64,000 nucleotides of DNA from Alistipes sp. UBA934 (GTDB taxonomy: Bacteria; Bacteroidota; Bacteroidia; Bacteroidales; Rikenellaceae): contig DBDK01000003.1 of assembly GCA_002293535.1 (NCBI GenBank), positions 1 to 64,000 on the forward strand, written 5' to 3'. This document shows positions 32,080-40,589 of the stretch, one piece after another; the stretch's first letter is position 1; each line of letters starts with the position of its first letter. The notes beneath the pieces are model-generated. The model had not been told where the DNA came from. It saw only the letters and a list, made by a program, of their open reading frames with translations, and searched no databases. Made by a program: the position numbers and the translations under genes.

Positions 32080-34128
32080 TTAAAATCCTCCTCCCATACT
32101 TTGCGTTGTCGATTGTACCTGGTTTCTTAGTCCTCCCATAGCTCCTCCTATGCCCAGACCGCCTCCGCCACTCAACCCTCCTTCGCTCTGACGCGCACGT
32201 TCCGCATCTTTCAGTGCCTTCTCTTCGAGATATTTTGAAACTCGTGCATCTTCGGCTCGCTGCAAATCCCTTCTCACCTTCTCGATCGAGATCGGAGCAA
32301 AGATCTCCACCATATTCAGATTTATGCTCACCTCCCAGTTGGCCTTAGCCGGAATGAACTGATCGCCACTGGGCCCCACATAGAATTCAACTCTTTCGGG
32401 TTGGCGCCTTTCGACCAGCGAGCCCGAATCCCACTTGCCGTTTCCGTTGCCATCTTCGGTTATGCGCAGTCGAACCTCACCCTCGGTAATGTAGTATAAG
32501 GTAAGCTTTCCCGTCCTGACTCCTTCGAGCCTTTTATGGGTCTGTCCGCTCTCGTCCAAAACCTCGATTATGTACTCAGTCTCAGGACTCTTGCCGGTCA
32601 CGTTCAGCACAAGTGTTGCAAATTCCGACCGCGGAGTGATTTTGAACCTGGCTCCCAGCGAGTCGTTGCGCTCACCGGCAATGTTCTCGAACACCCCTGC
32701 CGGAATGGTCAGCTCATAAGACGAATCCTCATCCCACTTCGAGACTATGGTCCAACGGCGAATTTTCATAGTATCCCGCACGATATGGAATTCCGCAGGT
32801 ACCGGATCGCCCAAATCTGGAGCTTCCATCAGCGAAATTCGCATCGAGTCGATCGCCACCAATGGCAGATCGAATTCTATCGGTATACTCTTTTCAGGAT
32901 TTACCTGAGCGCTCGCATCGACCTTGAAACGGAATGGATTGGGTTTTTCGGGCTCCACCCACTCCTCGCCCTCCTCCAACGCCCGCTCACGATCTCTCTC
33001 CAATCGTTCTCTTTCACGTTGCTCTTCACGCGTCTCGGCCGGAGCTCTCCACGCCAGTCTCAATTGCTGCGAGGCCGGTGCCAAGATTCCCAGCGAGTCG
33101 GTCTTCAGATATGAGATTCGCCCCTTGATCGTATCCGGCAATGCTTCGGGCGGCACATTGAACCACAGCGCGATGGTGTCTCGATCGGCGGTTAGGTACT
33201 CTCGAATCACCCGATCGTCATCCATACCATCAAAACTCAGTGTGTCTATTTGCGGATATGACGCACCGAAACGCAGCACCGCTCTGTGACGATCGGTTCG
33301 CTCGCTACCCGAAAGGTTTTGCCGTTTCACCGGCTGCTCGCTAAAGAGGCGGAAATAGACTTGCGGATCGGCGGTAGGATAGTGGCGGTATTCGTCCAGC
33401 CAAATCGAAATGGGTTCCAGATGGGCAGGGTTCACCGCCTCATCGAGGAATCCCACCTTATCCACCCCCTGCTCGTAGATCAGATTACTGTTGTTATCCT
33501 GAAAAGCATAGACCTTGTATGGTATGTCCTTGAGATTCTGCGCAATGAATATTCCGTTCCCTTCTCCGCGTCCCACTACCGACGGCTCTGTGTTGAACAG
33601 CAACGAATCGTACTCCGGAATCGAATCGAGCTGGGCCGGATAGAAAAACAGATAGGCTTTACTGATGCTGTCTCCCTTCATCGCGTCTGCCGTGTAGCCC
33701 GTCATCAGCATCGAGTCGAGAGCGCTTCCCGTAGAAAACACAAACCTGAAGCCACTCAAAGGGTTACCCTCGTTGTTGTCTCGAATGGAGCTCCCGAAAT
33801 TCAGCGCATAAGTTTGATTTTCCTTTAGCGTATCCTTTATATCGACTCTCACCCCTTGCCCTCTCACCACCAAATTCGGCTTGGTCTTCATCAAAGGTGA
33901 GGTAAAGAACTCCTTCGATTGATCTTGCAGCTTGACGAATTCGTTGAATTCGATGAAGATTCTGTTGCCCGTAAAATGCCTTACTCCGTTGGCCGGCGTA
34001 GCCCTCATCGCCATCGGCGGTAGCGAATCTTTCGGCCCTCCCTGCGGCGTCAGCTGATTCGCACACCGCGCAAACACCACACAGGTTACCACGCCCAACA
34101 CCCACAAAATATGTTTTATCTGCTTCAT
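32080..34128 (-). CDS. Large Ig-like-domain lipoprotein
   Basis: 682 residues, lipobox FARC (Cys22). Immediately after it is the pattern NQLTPQGGPKDSLPP, found in a conserved Bacteroidetes lipoprotein family with an N-terminal Ig-like (Big_5) domain: ATPANGVRHFTGNRIFIEFNEFV, then YALNFGSSIRDNNEGN. A highly charged Arg/Glu segment near residues 370-400 separates the two halves. Near the C-terminus there is ITEDGNGNGKWDSG, a Ca-binding-like loop, and a glycine-rich tail. Probably surface or periplasmic; role unknown. It starts in the stop codon of the upstream nuclease-like gene. Confidence 0.85.
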   Translation of the reverse strand: MKQIKHILWVLGVVTCVVFARCANQLTPQGGPKDSLPPMAMRATPANGVRHFTGNRIFIEFNEFVKLQDQSKEFFTSPLMKTKPNLVVRGQGVRVDIKDTLKENQTYALNFGSSIRDNNEGNPLSGFRFVFSTGSALDSMLMTGYTADAMKGDSISKAYLFFYPAQLDSIPEYDSLLFNTEPSVVGRGEGNGIFIAQNLKDIPYKVYAFQDNNSNLIYEQGVDKVGFLDEAVNPAHLEPISIWLDEYRHYPTADPQVYFRLFSEQPVKRQNLSGSERTDRHRAVLRFGASYPQIDTLSFDGMDDDRVIREYLTADRDTIALWFNVPPEALPDTIKGRISYLKTDSLGILAPASQQLRLAWRAPAETREEQRERERLERDRERALEEGEEWVEPEKPNPFRFKVDASAQVNPEKSIPIEFDLPLVAIDSMRISLMEAPDLGDPVPAEFHIVRDTMKIRRWTIVSKWDEDSSYELTIPAGVFENIAGERNDSLGARFKITPRSEFATLVLNVTGKSPETEYIIEVLDESGQTHKRLEGVRTGKLTLYYITEGEVRLRITEDGNGNGKWDSGSLVERRQPERVEFYVGPSGDQFIPAKANWEVSINLNMVEIFAPISIEKVRRDLQRAEDARVSKYLEEKALKDAERARQSEGGLSGGGGLGIGGAMGGLRNQVQSTTQSMGGGF

Positions 34129-34850
34129 TAAATATACGTCCTTGACATACTGACATTATAATCGTTCTCTACCTCCTCATAGGACAAAAAACGAATCCTG
34201 TCCCGAATGGGTCGAAAGGCAGTTCTGTCTTTTTCTGTTTCAAACTTCGACCTCCGATCCAAAGGCGACACGCATAAAAATTGGGTTTGGAAGTACTGCA
34301 TCTCCAAAAACTTCAAAAAGGCATCTCGGAAATCGGTAGAATTTTCCACCTCGAAAATGTGCGAGGGAAAGAGCCTGTCGTTTTCTCCCTGAAACCAGAT
34401 CACATCGGCAAACGTCGCGCTTTTCTTCACGATCTTTTCATACGTGAACATCGGCACACTCGACAATGTGGCTAAATTCCCCAAGGTTTTATTTTCAAAA
34501 ACGACTTTCTTATCGTTGGTGTATGTCTCCTTCACCTCCTTCTTCGAGTTGCCTATTTCCAACAGCATTCCCTGTATCTCTCCGTGCCGACTTTTAATCT
34601 TTTCGGCTTCGGTTTTGGGTATTTTCTGCTTTTCGAGTTGATCGAGTTTATCTTTCAACGCATATACGCCCAATCCTATCCTTGTAAATCGAGGATCTCT
34701 TTGCACTCGTTCCTGGATTGTTTTATCCGGGGTTATTCCTTTGATCCTGGAGCGATCTTTATATTCCCAGATCTCTTTGTACAGAAGTTTGAGAGGTGCT
34801 ATGAAACCGTTGTTCAACATAACCCGCTCTATGGCATCCGAATATGTCAT
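34128..34850 (-). CDS. HARE-HTH protein with a PD-(D/E)XK-like nuclease candidate domain
   Basis: 240 residues. The N-terminal 70 residues match the HARE-HTH winged helix seen in restriction enzymes and RNA polymerase delta-like proteins (MTYSDAIERVMLNNGF, GITPDKTIQERVQ, RFTRIGLGVYAL). A coiled segment follows, then a domain with ADVIWF and HIFEVENSTDFRDAFLKFLE, which resembles a D...ExE nuclease core. It could be an orphan restriction-like or repair nuclease. No methyltransferase is in the window. It is AT-richer than its neighbours. The ATG at 34850 is 7 bp past the preceding stop. Confidence 0.65.
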   Translation of the reverse strand: MTYSDAIERVMLNNGFIAPLKLLYKEIWEYKDRSRIKGITPDKTIQERVQRDPRFTRIGLGVYALKDKLDQLEKQKIPKTEAEKIKSRHGEIQGMLLEIGNSKKEVKETYTNDKKVVFENKTLGNLATLSSVPMFTYEKIVKKSATFADVIWFQGENDRLFPSHIFEVENSTDFRDAFLKFLEMQYFQTQFLCVSPLDRRSKFETEKDRTAFRPIRDRIRFLSYEEVENDYNVSMSRTYI

Positions 34851-34857
34851 GTCCTCC

Positions 34858-35367
34858 CTATTCACCTGCAATCCTCCACTCACTATCTGTATAAGGTTCT
34901 GTTTTCCAGAGTTGAAAGCGCACGGGTATGTAGAGCTTCGGCATCGGGATCTGATATTCGATGATGCGATAGGCGTAAAAGTGATTCACGGGATCGACGG
35001 CAACCAACACAAGGGGTGACGAAGTAATGGTCAGATGAACAAAATCATCCTCACCCTGCCCTTCGACGAGGCTTTGCGATCGCACCTCACCCGTGGTCGC
35101 GTGACGAATGATCCCTGCATCGGCATCGGCATAATTGGCAGGAGCCCAACTCTTTGCAAACGCATCCTCTTTGGAGATATAGAACGCATACACTCTCACC
35201 AGATACCCCACGCCGTCGGCAGGGCTGCTGGGTACAGCCATCACACGAGGCATAACCACTACCTCGCACTCGGCACTGAACTTAGCGCAGCCCCAGCTCG
35301 CGCAGAGGAGCAAGCACAAAATCGCGCTCTTCGATACGCGGGTGAGGTATTTGTAGACCTTCCTCAT
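34858..35367 (-). CDS. Lipoprotein of unknown function overlapping folK
   Basis: 169 residues starting MRKVYKYLTRVS, with a lipobox SWGC (Cys27). The body is beta-rich and contains VGYLVRVYAFYISKEDAFAKSWAP. Its ATG at 35367 lies 86 bp inside the 3' end of folK, so the whole signal peptide is encoded in a second frame of folK. No later start would keep the signal peptide. This resembles the small lipoproteins found next to folK or holB in Bacteroidales, but I cannot name the family. Confidence 0.7.
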   Translation of the reverse strand: MRKVYKYLTRVSKSAILCLLLCASWGCAKFSAECEVVVMPRVMAVPSSPADGVGYLVRVYAFYISKEDAFAKSWAPANYADADAGIIRHATTGEVRSQSLVEGQGEDDFVHLTITSSPLVLVAVDPVNHFYAYRIIEYQIPMPKLYIPVRFQLWKTEPYTDSEWRIAGE

Positions 35368-35710
35368 TGACAACAATATCGTCGTAATACAAAATATCTA
35401 TATCCATCGGCCTGCTCGCATAGGCTTGGCCCGTACGTTGTTTTTCCATCTCTTCAGCCTCGCGGTCACGCCCCAAAACAGTCTCAATTTTCTGCACGGC
35501 AGCCAAAACTTCTCTCGGCGTAAGGTCGGTATCGGCGATCATAGCCTGATTAGAGAACAGCTGCTGGGCCTCGAAGCCCCACGGTTCACTTTCATAGCGG
35601 TGCGAGCAGCGCATTACAGGGCCCACAAGGTCATTTATCATTGCCTGCGCCCTCCGCAAATTGGCCGCCATATCGCCCACATTCCCTCCTGCTATCAGTG
35701 TTACTCTCAT
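35282..35710 (-). CDS. folK: 2-amino-4-hydroxy-6-hydroxymethyldihydropteridine diphosphokinase
   Basis: Transfers pyrophosphate from ATP to hydroxymethyldihydropterin in folate synthesis. At 142 residues it has the N-terminal GGNVGDMAANLRRA, the pterin-binding SEPWGFEAQQLFSNQ, and the catalytic PMDIDILYYDD followed by IPHPRIEERDFVLAPLREL. It is slightly shorter than the usual 155-165. It overlaps the delta-prime gene by 4 bp at its start and the lipoprotein gene by 86 bp at its end. Confidence 0.95.
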   Translation of the reverse strand: MRVTLIAGGNVGDMAANLRRAQAMINDLVGPVMRCSHRYESEPWGFEAQQLFSNQAMIADTDLTPREVLAAVQKIETVLGRDREAEEMEKQRTGQAYASRPMDIDILYYDDIVVNEEGLQIPHPRIEERDFVLAPLRELGLR

Positions 35711-36762
35711 TTTTCGATCATTTTACTTACCGCCAGCGCAAAGTGCGTGAACACGATGCCTGCATTTCCGTTTTGCCTCAACTGTCCCAATGCCGTCTCT
35801 ATCTCCTCCACCAGCCCCTCTATATTTTTGGTCCCGATGTATGGTGCGAACTTGCGACAAAAATCTGCCTCGGCGCCCCAAAGATAGGAAATATTTTCGA
35901 GCCCCGTGCTAATCATAAAACTTGAACGCAACAGACGTATGAAATTCTCCAGCAAGCGCTTCTGCTTTTCGCGGCCCAGAGAGGCCACCCGCGCGGCCCA
36001 ATCGACCAGCTCCAGGTGTTTGTCGTTATAGCTCAGGCGCATCAGCTCCACAAAAAGCTCGAATTCTTCGACGTCTGTTCCCGAGGCATTTTGCCCACCC
36101 TCGCCTGCCGGCACCACTACCTCCTGCACTCGCGAGAGGATCGTCGGCAACAACTGCCTCGGTTGGGCCGAGACCAATATGAATAGTGTCTGCTCCCAAG
36201 GCTCTTCAAGGATCTTGAGCAGCGTGTTGGCGGCTTCGGTGTTCATCTTTTCCGGCAGCCACACCAGCACGGCCTTGTATCCCCCCTCGAAACTCTTGAA
36301 ACTCAGCTTTCGGATCACCTCGTCGGCCTCCTTCTTTGAGATCAGTCCTTGCAGGTTTTCCAGACCCAGTTCGTCGTACCACATCTGCTCGGTCAGCAGT
36401 CCCCTTGTTCGCTTTATCGTCTCTCGCCACTGAGGTAGAAACGTATCGCTGGTCACTACTTCGCCGCTCTTTTTCCCCTGCTTGTTCACCGGCATCACAA
36501 AGTGCAGGTCGGGGTGGGCCAGAGCCTCGATCTTTTGGCAGCTTGGGCACACTCCACAGGAATCTCCGTCGGTTCTGTTTTGGCAATTCAGATATTGAAT
36601 GTAAGCCAACGCCAGCGGCAATGCCGCATTCGCCCCGCCGCCCGAAGTACTTTCGCCCCCCGCCGCAGTAAACATTTGAGCGTGGCTCACCCTTCCGCTG
36701 TCGATGGTTCCCGCCAGCCGCCGCTTGATCTCATCGTGACCCGTTATATCGCTGAATTTCAT
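35707..36762 (-). CDS. holB: DNA polymerase III delta-prime subunit (HolB-like)
   Basis: Clamp-loader subunit, 351 residues. Features are MKFSDITGHDEIKRRL, a zinc module with CGVCPSCQKI, AHPDLHFVMPVNK, and AANTLLKILEEPWEQTLFILVSAQPRQLLPTILSR (split here into the usual sensor motifs LKILEEP and LLPTILSR). The P-loop is degenerate: the usual GxxGxGK is replaced by a Ser/Gly-rich GGESTSGGG, consistent with a subunit that does not hydrolyse ATP. The start is the ATG at 36762; a TTG at 36774 overlaps the -7 box. Confidence 0.92.
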   Translation of the reverse strand: MKFSDITGHDEIKRRLAGTIDSGRVSHAQMFTAAGGESTSGGGANAALPLALAYIQYLNCQNRTDGDSCGVCPSCQKIEALAHPDLHFVMPVNKQGKKSGEVVTSDTFLPQWRETIKRTRGLLTEQMWYDELGLENLQGLISKKEADEVIRKLSFKSFEGGYKAVLVWLPEKMNTEAANTLLKILEEPWEQTLFILVSAQPRQLLPTILSRVQEVVVPAGEGGQNASGTDVEEFELFVELMRLSYNDKHLELVDWAARVASLGREKQKRLLENFIRLLRSSFMISTGLENISYLWGAEADFCRKFAPYIGTKNIEGLVEEIETALGQLRQNGNAGIVFTHFALAVSKMIEK

Positions 36763-36771
36763 AATGCCGCG

Positions 36772-36779
36772 CAAAGTTA
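36772..36779 (-). promoter_or_regulatory. -7 box of holB (TAACTTTG)
   Basis: TAACTTTG on the minus strand, 9 bp before the ATG at 36762. It is likely the promoter for holB-folK and the genes beyond. Confidence 0.55.
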
Positions 36780-36953
36780 GTTAAAAATTGCTACTTTTAG
36801 GGCAATCTTCGGGCGCGAGGTGTTTTCGATTGGCGCACAAAATTACGCCCTGTGAAAACAAAGCGCGACAAATGGAAGACCGTTTGGTGGAAAATGGAGC
36901 TTCACGAACAGTTCGATGTTCAGACTACATCTCGAACCGGCCTCGGCATAGCT

Positions 36954-37388
36954 TTATTTTTTACCCGTACTTCCGAACCCTCCTTCGCCGCGCTGGGTTT
37001 CCGACAACTCCTCCACCTGTTCCCACTCCACCCTTTCGTGCTTAGCCACAACATATTGCGCAATCCGCTCTCCGGGCTTGATCTCGAACGGCTCGTTGGA
37101 AAGGTTCACAAGGATCGTTCGCAGCTCGCCGCGATAGTCCGCATCGACCGTTCCCGGCGAATTGAGCACCGTTATCCCGTGCTTGGCGGCCAGTCCGCTC
37201 CTCGGCCTCACCTGCAACTCATACCCCGCCGGCAGCTCCACAAACAACCCCGTGGGCACCATAGCCCTTTCCAGCGGTCCCAGCGTTATGCTCTCGGTGA
37301 TATTCGCACGAACATCCATTCCCGCCGACAGCGGCGTCTCATATTTCGGCAACTCAAACGCCGACTTGTTGATCACTCTAACTTTCAT
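36954..37388 (-). CDS. dut: dUTP diphosphatase
   Basis: Hydrolyses dUTP to dUMP, keeping uracil out of DNA. At 144 residues all five trimeric dUTPase motifs are present: SAGMDVRAN, RPRSGLAAKHG, GTVDADYRGEL, GERIAQYVV and the C-terminal RGEGGFGSTGK. It is translationally coupled to the upstream flippase (ATG inside its end, 4-bp overlap). A uracil-DNA glycosylase gene occurs at 61017 in the same window. Confidence 0.97.
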   Translation of the reverse strand: MKVRVINKSAFELPKYETPLSAGMDVRANITESITLGPLERAMVPTGLFVELPAGYELQVRPRSGLAAKHGITVLNSPGTVDADYRGELRTILVNLSNEPFEIKPGERIAQYVVAKHERVEWEQVEELSETQRGEGGFGSTGKK

Positions 37389-38650
37389 AATGTCGATTCT
37401 TTAAATTCGCTGCCGGCGTTCCGGCTCATTAAATAAAAACTCACTATTACCATCGCGACTTCGCAGGCCAACCTCGCCCACGCAGCACCCTCGTAACCGA
37501 GCCGCGGCACCAGTGCTATGTTCAACACCACCGCCACCACCAAACCCGTACCAGTAATTGCGATCGCCATCCACGTTCGCCCCTGTTGCTTGTACCACCA
37601 CGACAGGTTAAGCACCACTCCCGCCAGCGCATTGGCTGCCATCAATATCGGCAACAGATGCTCGCCTTCGCGGAAATTAATCCCCACTATCTGCATAATC
37701 AGCGGCTTGAAGATCATCACTCCTGCAAAGATCAGTACTGCCACAGCTATATATAGCCTCATCGCAAGTTTAGTTTGCCGCTCGAAATCGCCTTTCGCAA
37801 ACTTAGCCAAAAAGAACGGCTCGGCCGCCAACCTGTACATCGACGTAAAAAGTACCATTATTACCGCCAGCTTAGTCGTAGCCCCGTAAATCCCCAACTC
37901 GCTCATTGCGATCTGGGGCGGCATCAGCCATTTGATCATCTGTCTGTCTATGAACTCTCCCGCCGTTCCCGCAATTCCGCTAATCAGCAGTGGCAGCGAA
38001 TAAACCGTCACACGCCTCAGGATTGCATCGTCACCACACCACGCAATGCCCCACACCGTCGGCACCAGCAGCACCAGCGAAACTACGCTCGCCACAAAAT
38101 TGGCCCAAAGAACCCACTCGGCCCCCGTACGTCCCTGCAACGAATAAAACACAAAGCACAAAGCAAGGTTCACCACCACCGAGGTAAGCCGGATACCCAC
38201 ATAAGTCAGACGCCGCCTCTGTTCGCGAAGTCTTGCAAACGGCATTGCCGTAACCACATCGAAAATGATAATGAAAGCCGTAAGATAAATCAGCTCCGGC
38301 GTGTCACCATACCCCAACCCTGAAGATATCTGCCCTATGAAAAGCGAAACCAGCCCTCCGAACAGGCTCGCAACGGCAATGACCATAACCCAAAGCGTAA
38401 CGAAGATCTTGTTTTTCTCCTTTTCGTCCACTGCCCGCCCTGCAAACCTGAAATACCCGCTCTCAAAGCCCAGCGTCAGCACCACCAGTGCAAACGGGAT
38501 CAGCGAATAGAGGTCTGTCACCACGCCATATTCTCCCGTAGTCATCACCCTTGTCAGGTAGGGTACCATAAGGTAATTGAGCATCCTTGTCAGAATGGTG
38601 CTCAACCCGTAGATCAACGTATCGCCCGCAAGAGTTCGGATGTTTGGCAT
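37385..38650 (-). CDS. Polysaccharide flippase (Wzx/MATE-like oligosaccharide exporter)
   Basis: 421 residues with about twelve membrane helices. It opens with IRTLAGDTLIYGLSTILTRML and contains LGFESGYFRFAGRA, as in Bacteroidetes Wzx-like lipid-linked oligosaccharide flippases. It would move undecaprenyl-linked sugars to the periplasm for surface polysaccharide, O-antigen or exopolysaccharide assembly. No other polysaccharide genes are adjacent, so the substrate is unknown. A -7 box lies 7 bp before its ATG, divergent from the tRNA promoter. Confidence 0.88.
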   Translation of the reverse strand: MPNIRTLAGDTLIYGLSTILTRMLNYLMVPYLTRVMTTGEYGVVTDLYSLIPFALVVLTLGFESGYFRFAGRAVDEKEKNKIFVTLWVMVIAVASLFGGLVSLFIGQISSGLGYGDTPELIYLTAFIIIFDVVTAMPFARLREQRRRLTYVGIRLTSVVVNLALCFVFYSLQGRTGAEWVLWANFVASVVSLVLLVPTVWGIAWCGDDAILRRVTVYSLPLLISGIAGTAGEFIDRQMIKWLMPPQIAMSELGIYGATTKLAVIMVLFTSMYRLAAEPFFLAKFAKGDFERQTKLAMRLYIAVAVLIFAGVMIFKPLIMQIVGINFREGEHLLPILMAANALAGVVLNLSWWYKQQGRTWMAIAITGTGLVVAVVLNIALVPRLGYEGAAWARLACEVAMVIVSFYLMSRNAGSEFKESTL

Positions 38651-38657
38651 AACTGTG

Positions 38658-38665
38658 CAAAAGTA
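38658..38665 (-). promoter_or_regulatory. -7 box of the flippase-dut operon (TACTTTTG)
   Basis: TACTTTTG on the minus strand, 7 bp before the flippase ATG, back to back with the tRNA promoter. Confidence 0.55.
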
Positions 38666-38678
38666 TGAAAAAAATTTC

Positions 38679-38686
38679 TAACTTTG
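38679..38686 (+). promoter_or_regulatory. -7 box of the tRNA gene (TAACTTTG)
   Basis: TAACTTTG fits TAnnTTTG and ends 11 bp before the first base of the tRNA. Confidence 0.6.
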
Positions 38687-38697
38687 CACTCCGAAAG

Positions 38698-38771
38698 GGG
38701 CTCATAGCTCAGTTGGTCAGAGCAGCGGACTCATAATCCGAAGGTCGGGGGATCATGACCCTCTGGGCCCA
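38698..38771 (+). tRNA. tRNA with anticodon CAU (Met or Ile2), abnormal T-loop
   Basis: A 74-nt cloverleaf. The acceptor stem GGGCTCA/TGGGCCC has one G-U. The D-arm is GCTC/GAGC with loop AGTTGGTCA. The anticodon stem GCGGA/TCCGA has one mismatch, and loop CTCATAA gives anticodon CAU. The T-stem is GGGGG/CCCTC. The T-loop reads ATCATGA instead of the near-universal TTCRANN, so T54 is A and A58 is T. CCA is not encoded (CAC follows the discriminator A). Elongator Met and lysidine-modified Ile2 cannot be told apart by eye. The gene may be functional with an inverted 54-58 pair, or decaying. Confidence 0.8.
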
Positions 38772-38792
38772 CACCTACAAAACTATATTGTT

Positions 38793-40589
38793 ATGAAGAA
38801 ATTCATTTTTCTCGCAGCGGCCATCTTGACCACTTGCTTTGCATTTGCACAAACCACCTCAGGACTCGATCCACTCGTACAAAACGTCTATGGGCGCAAC
38901 ATCCAGAAGCTCAACGGATATTGGAACCATTTCGCCGACCCGCTCGAAACCGGTTACTATGACTACCGCCGCCAACCCACCCCTAATGGATTCTTCAAGG
39001 ACCACGAAGTAGACCTGGTCAAAAATTATAAGGAGTACGATTTCGACCTCTCGCCCACGCTGGCCGTTCCCGGCGATTGGAACACGCAGGACGACAACCT
39101 CTTTTTGTACGAGGGCACGATCTGGTTCCGCCGGGTGTTCGACTACCAGCCTCACGAGGGTAAGGTTTTCCTGTGGTTCGGGGCTGCGAATTATGATACC
39201 AAAGTTTATCTCAATGGCGAAAAAGTCGGCGAGCACATCGGCGGTTACACTCCGTTCAACTTCGATGTTACCGATCGCCTCGCCAACGGCGAGAATACCC
39301 TCATCGTCAAGGTGGATAATAAGCGCGCGGTGGATGCCGTGCCCACTAACAACTTCGACTGGTTCAACTATGGCGGCATTACTCGCGACGTGCTGTTGGT
39401 AAAAGTTCCCAAAGATTTCATTCAAACTTACAAAGTCTCCCTTAAGCAGGGCACTTCCGACGTTATTGAAGTCGCTATTAAAACGACCAAGGCCGGAGAG
39501 ACCGTAAAAGTCGAGATTCCCGAACTGAAGATCTCCAGAACCGCCACCACTGACGAAAACGGCATCGCCCGCCTCGAAGCACGAGCTAAGATGACGCTTT
39601 GGTCGCCCGAAAATCCCAAACTTTACGACGTTACGCTCGCCTCTGCACACGACAGTGTCAAAGACCGCATCGGATTCAAGACCATCGCCACTAACGGGCA
39701 CGATATTTTGTTGAACGGCAAAAAAGTTTTCCTGCGTGGTATCTCCATCCACGAGGAGTCGGCTTTCCGTAGCGGCCGCATCTTCTCCGCCGAGGAGGGT
39801 TACACTCTTCTGAAATGGGCTAAGGAACTTGGTTGCAACTATGTTCGCCTCGCCCACTATCCCCACAACGAGCAGATGGTTCGCCAGGCCGAAGAGATGG
39901 GCCTTATGGTTTGGAGCGAGATTCCGGTCTATTGGACGATCCAGTGGGAACGCGATGATGTTTACGCCAATGCCCTCAACCAGCTCGACGAAATGATCGA
40001 GCGCGACCAGAACCGCGTGGGCATTATTATATGGTCTATCGCCAACGAGACCCCCCACGGTGAAGCGCGCGACCGCTTCCTTTCCTCACTGGCCAGGTAT
40101 GCCCGTGCCAAGGACAACACTCGCCTTTTGAGTATGGCGATGGAACGCAACGACAAATCTCCCGAAGTTCTCTCCGTGCGCGACAATATGAGCGAATATG
40201 TCGATATCATCGCCTTCAACCAATACCTCGGCTGGTACGACGGCCTCAACGAGAAGATCGACCGCGTGCGTTGGGAGATCGACTACAACAAACCCATAGT
40301 CATCAGCGAGATGGGTGGCGGAGCTCTCTACGGCAACCACGGCCCGAAAGATCAGTTTTGGACAGAGGAATATCAGGCCGAACTCTACACCAAGATGTTG
40401 CGTATGATAGACGAGCGTATGACCGGCGTTGCGGGCCTCTCGCCGTGGGTGTTGAAGGATTTTCGTTCGTCGCGCCGCCTGTTGCCTCAGATCCAGGACG
40501 GCTTCAATCGTAAGGGTCTCGTCAGCGATATGGGTCAGCGCAAACAATCATTCTACATTCTACAAAAGTGGTACGAGACGAAGAAATAA
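38793..40589 (+). CDS. Secreted glycoside hydrolase family 2 enzyme (beta-glucuronidase-like)
   Basis: 598 residues with a signal peptide (MKKFIFLAAAILTTCFAFA). It has the three GH2 domains: a sugar-binding jelly roll (FLWFGAANYDTKVYLNGEKV, GGYTPFNFDVT), an Ig-like sandwich, and a TIM barrel from about residue 290. The acid/base glutamate is in IWSIANETPH near residue 419 and the nucleophile in VISEMGGGA near residue 506. Length and layout resemble beta-glucuronidases more than long beta-galactosidases. Likely periplasmic, releasing sugars from glycans. It begins 21 bp after the tRNA. Its last 22 bp overlap the next reading frame. Confidence 0.9.
   Translation: MKKFIFLAAAILTTCFAFAQTTSGLDPLVQNVYGRNIQKLNGYWNHFADPLETGYYDYRRQPTPNGFFKDHEVDLVKNYKEYDFDLSPTLAVPGDWNTQDDNLFLYEGTIWFRRVFDYQPHEGKVFLWFGAANYDTKVYLNGEKVGEHIGGYTPFNFDVTDRLANGENTLIVKVDNKRAVDAVPTNNFDWFNYGGITRDVLLVKVPKDFIQTYKVSLKQGTSDVIEVAIKTTKAGETVKVEIPELKISRTATTDENGIARLEARAKMTLWSPENPKLYDVTLASAHDSVKDRIGFKTIATNGHDILLNGKKVFLRGISIHEESAFRSGRIFSAEEGYTLLKWAKELGCNYVRLAHYPHNEQMVRQAEEMGLMVWSEIPVYWTIQWERDDVYANALNQLDEMIERDQNRVGIIIWSIANETPHGEARDRFLSSLARYARAKDNTRLLSMAMERNDKSPEVLSVRDNMSEYVDIIAFNQYLGWYDGLNEKIDRVRWEIDYNKPIVISEMGGGALYGNHGPKDQFWTEEYQAELYTKMLRMIDERMTGVAGLSPWVLKDFRSSRRLLPQIQDGFNRKGLVSDMGQRKQSFYILQKWYETKK

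Noticed and set aside
35707..36762. Degenerate P-loop of the delta-prime subunit as a sign of a pseudogene
   Set aside because: This subunit does not need ATP hydrolysis, and the rest of the protein is well conserved.
36852..37436. 194-codon plus-strand frame over dut
   Set aside because: Mostly antisense of dUTPase; the upstream part (36852-36953) has no promoter or coding character.
38859..40058. 399-codon minus-strand frame
   Set aside because: Antisense of the GH2 gene with no recognisable protein features.
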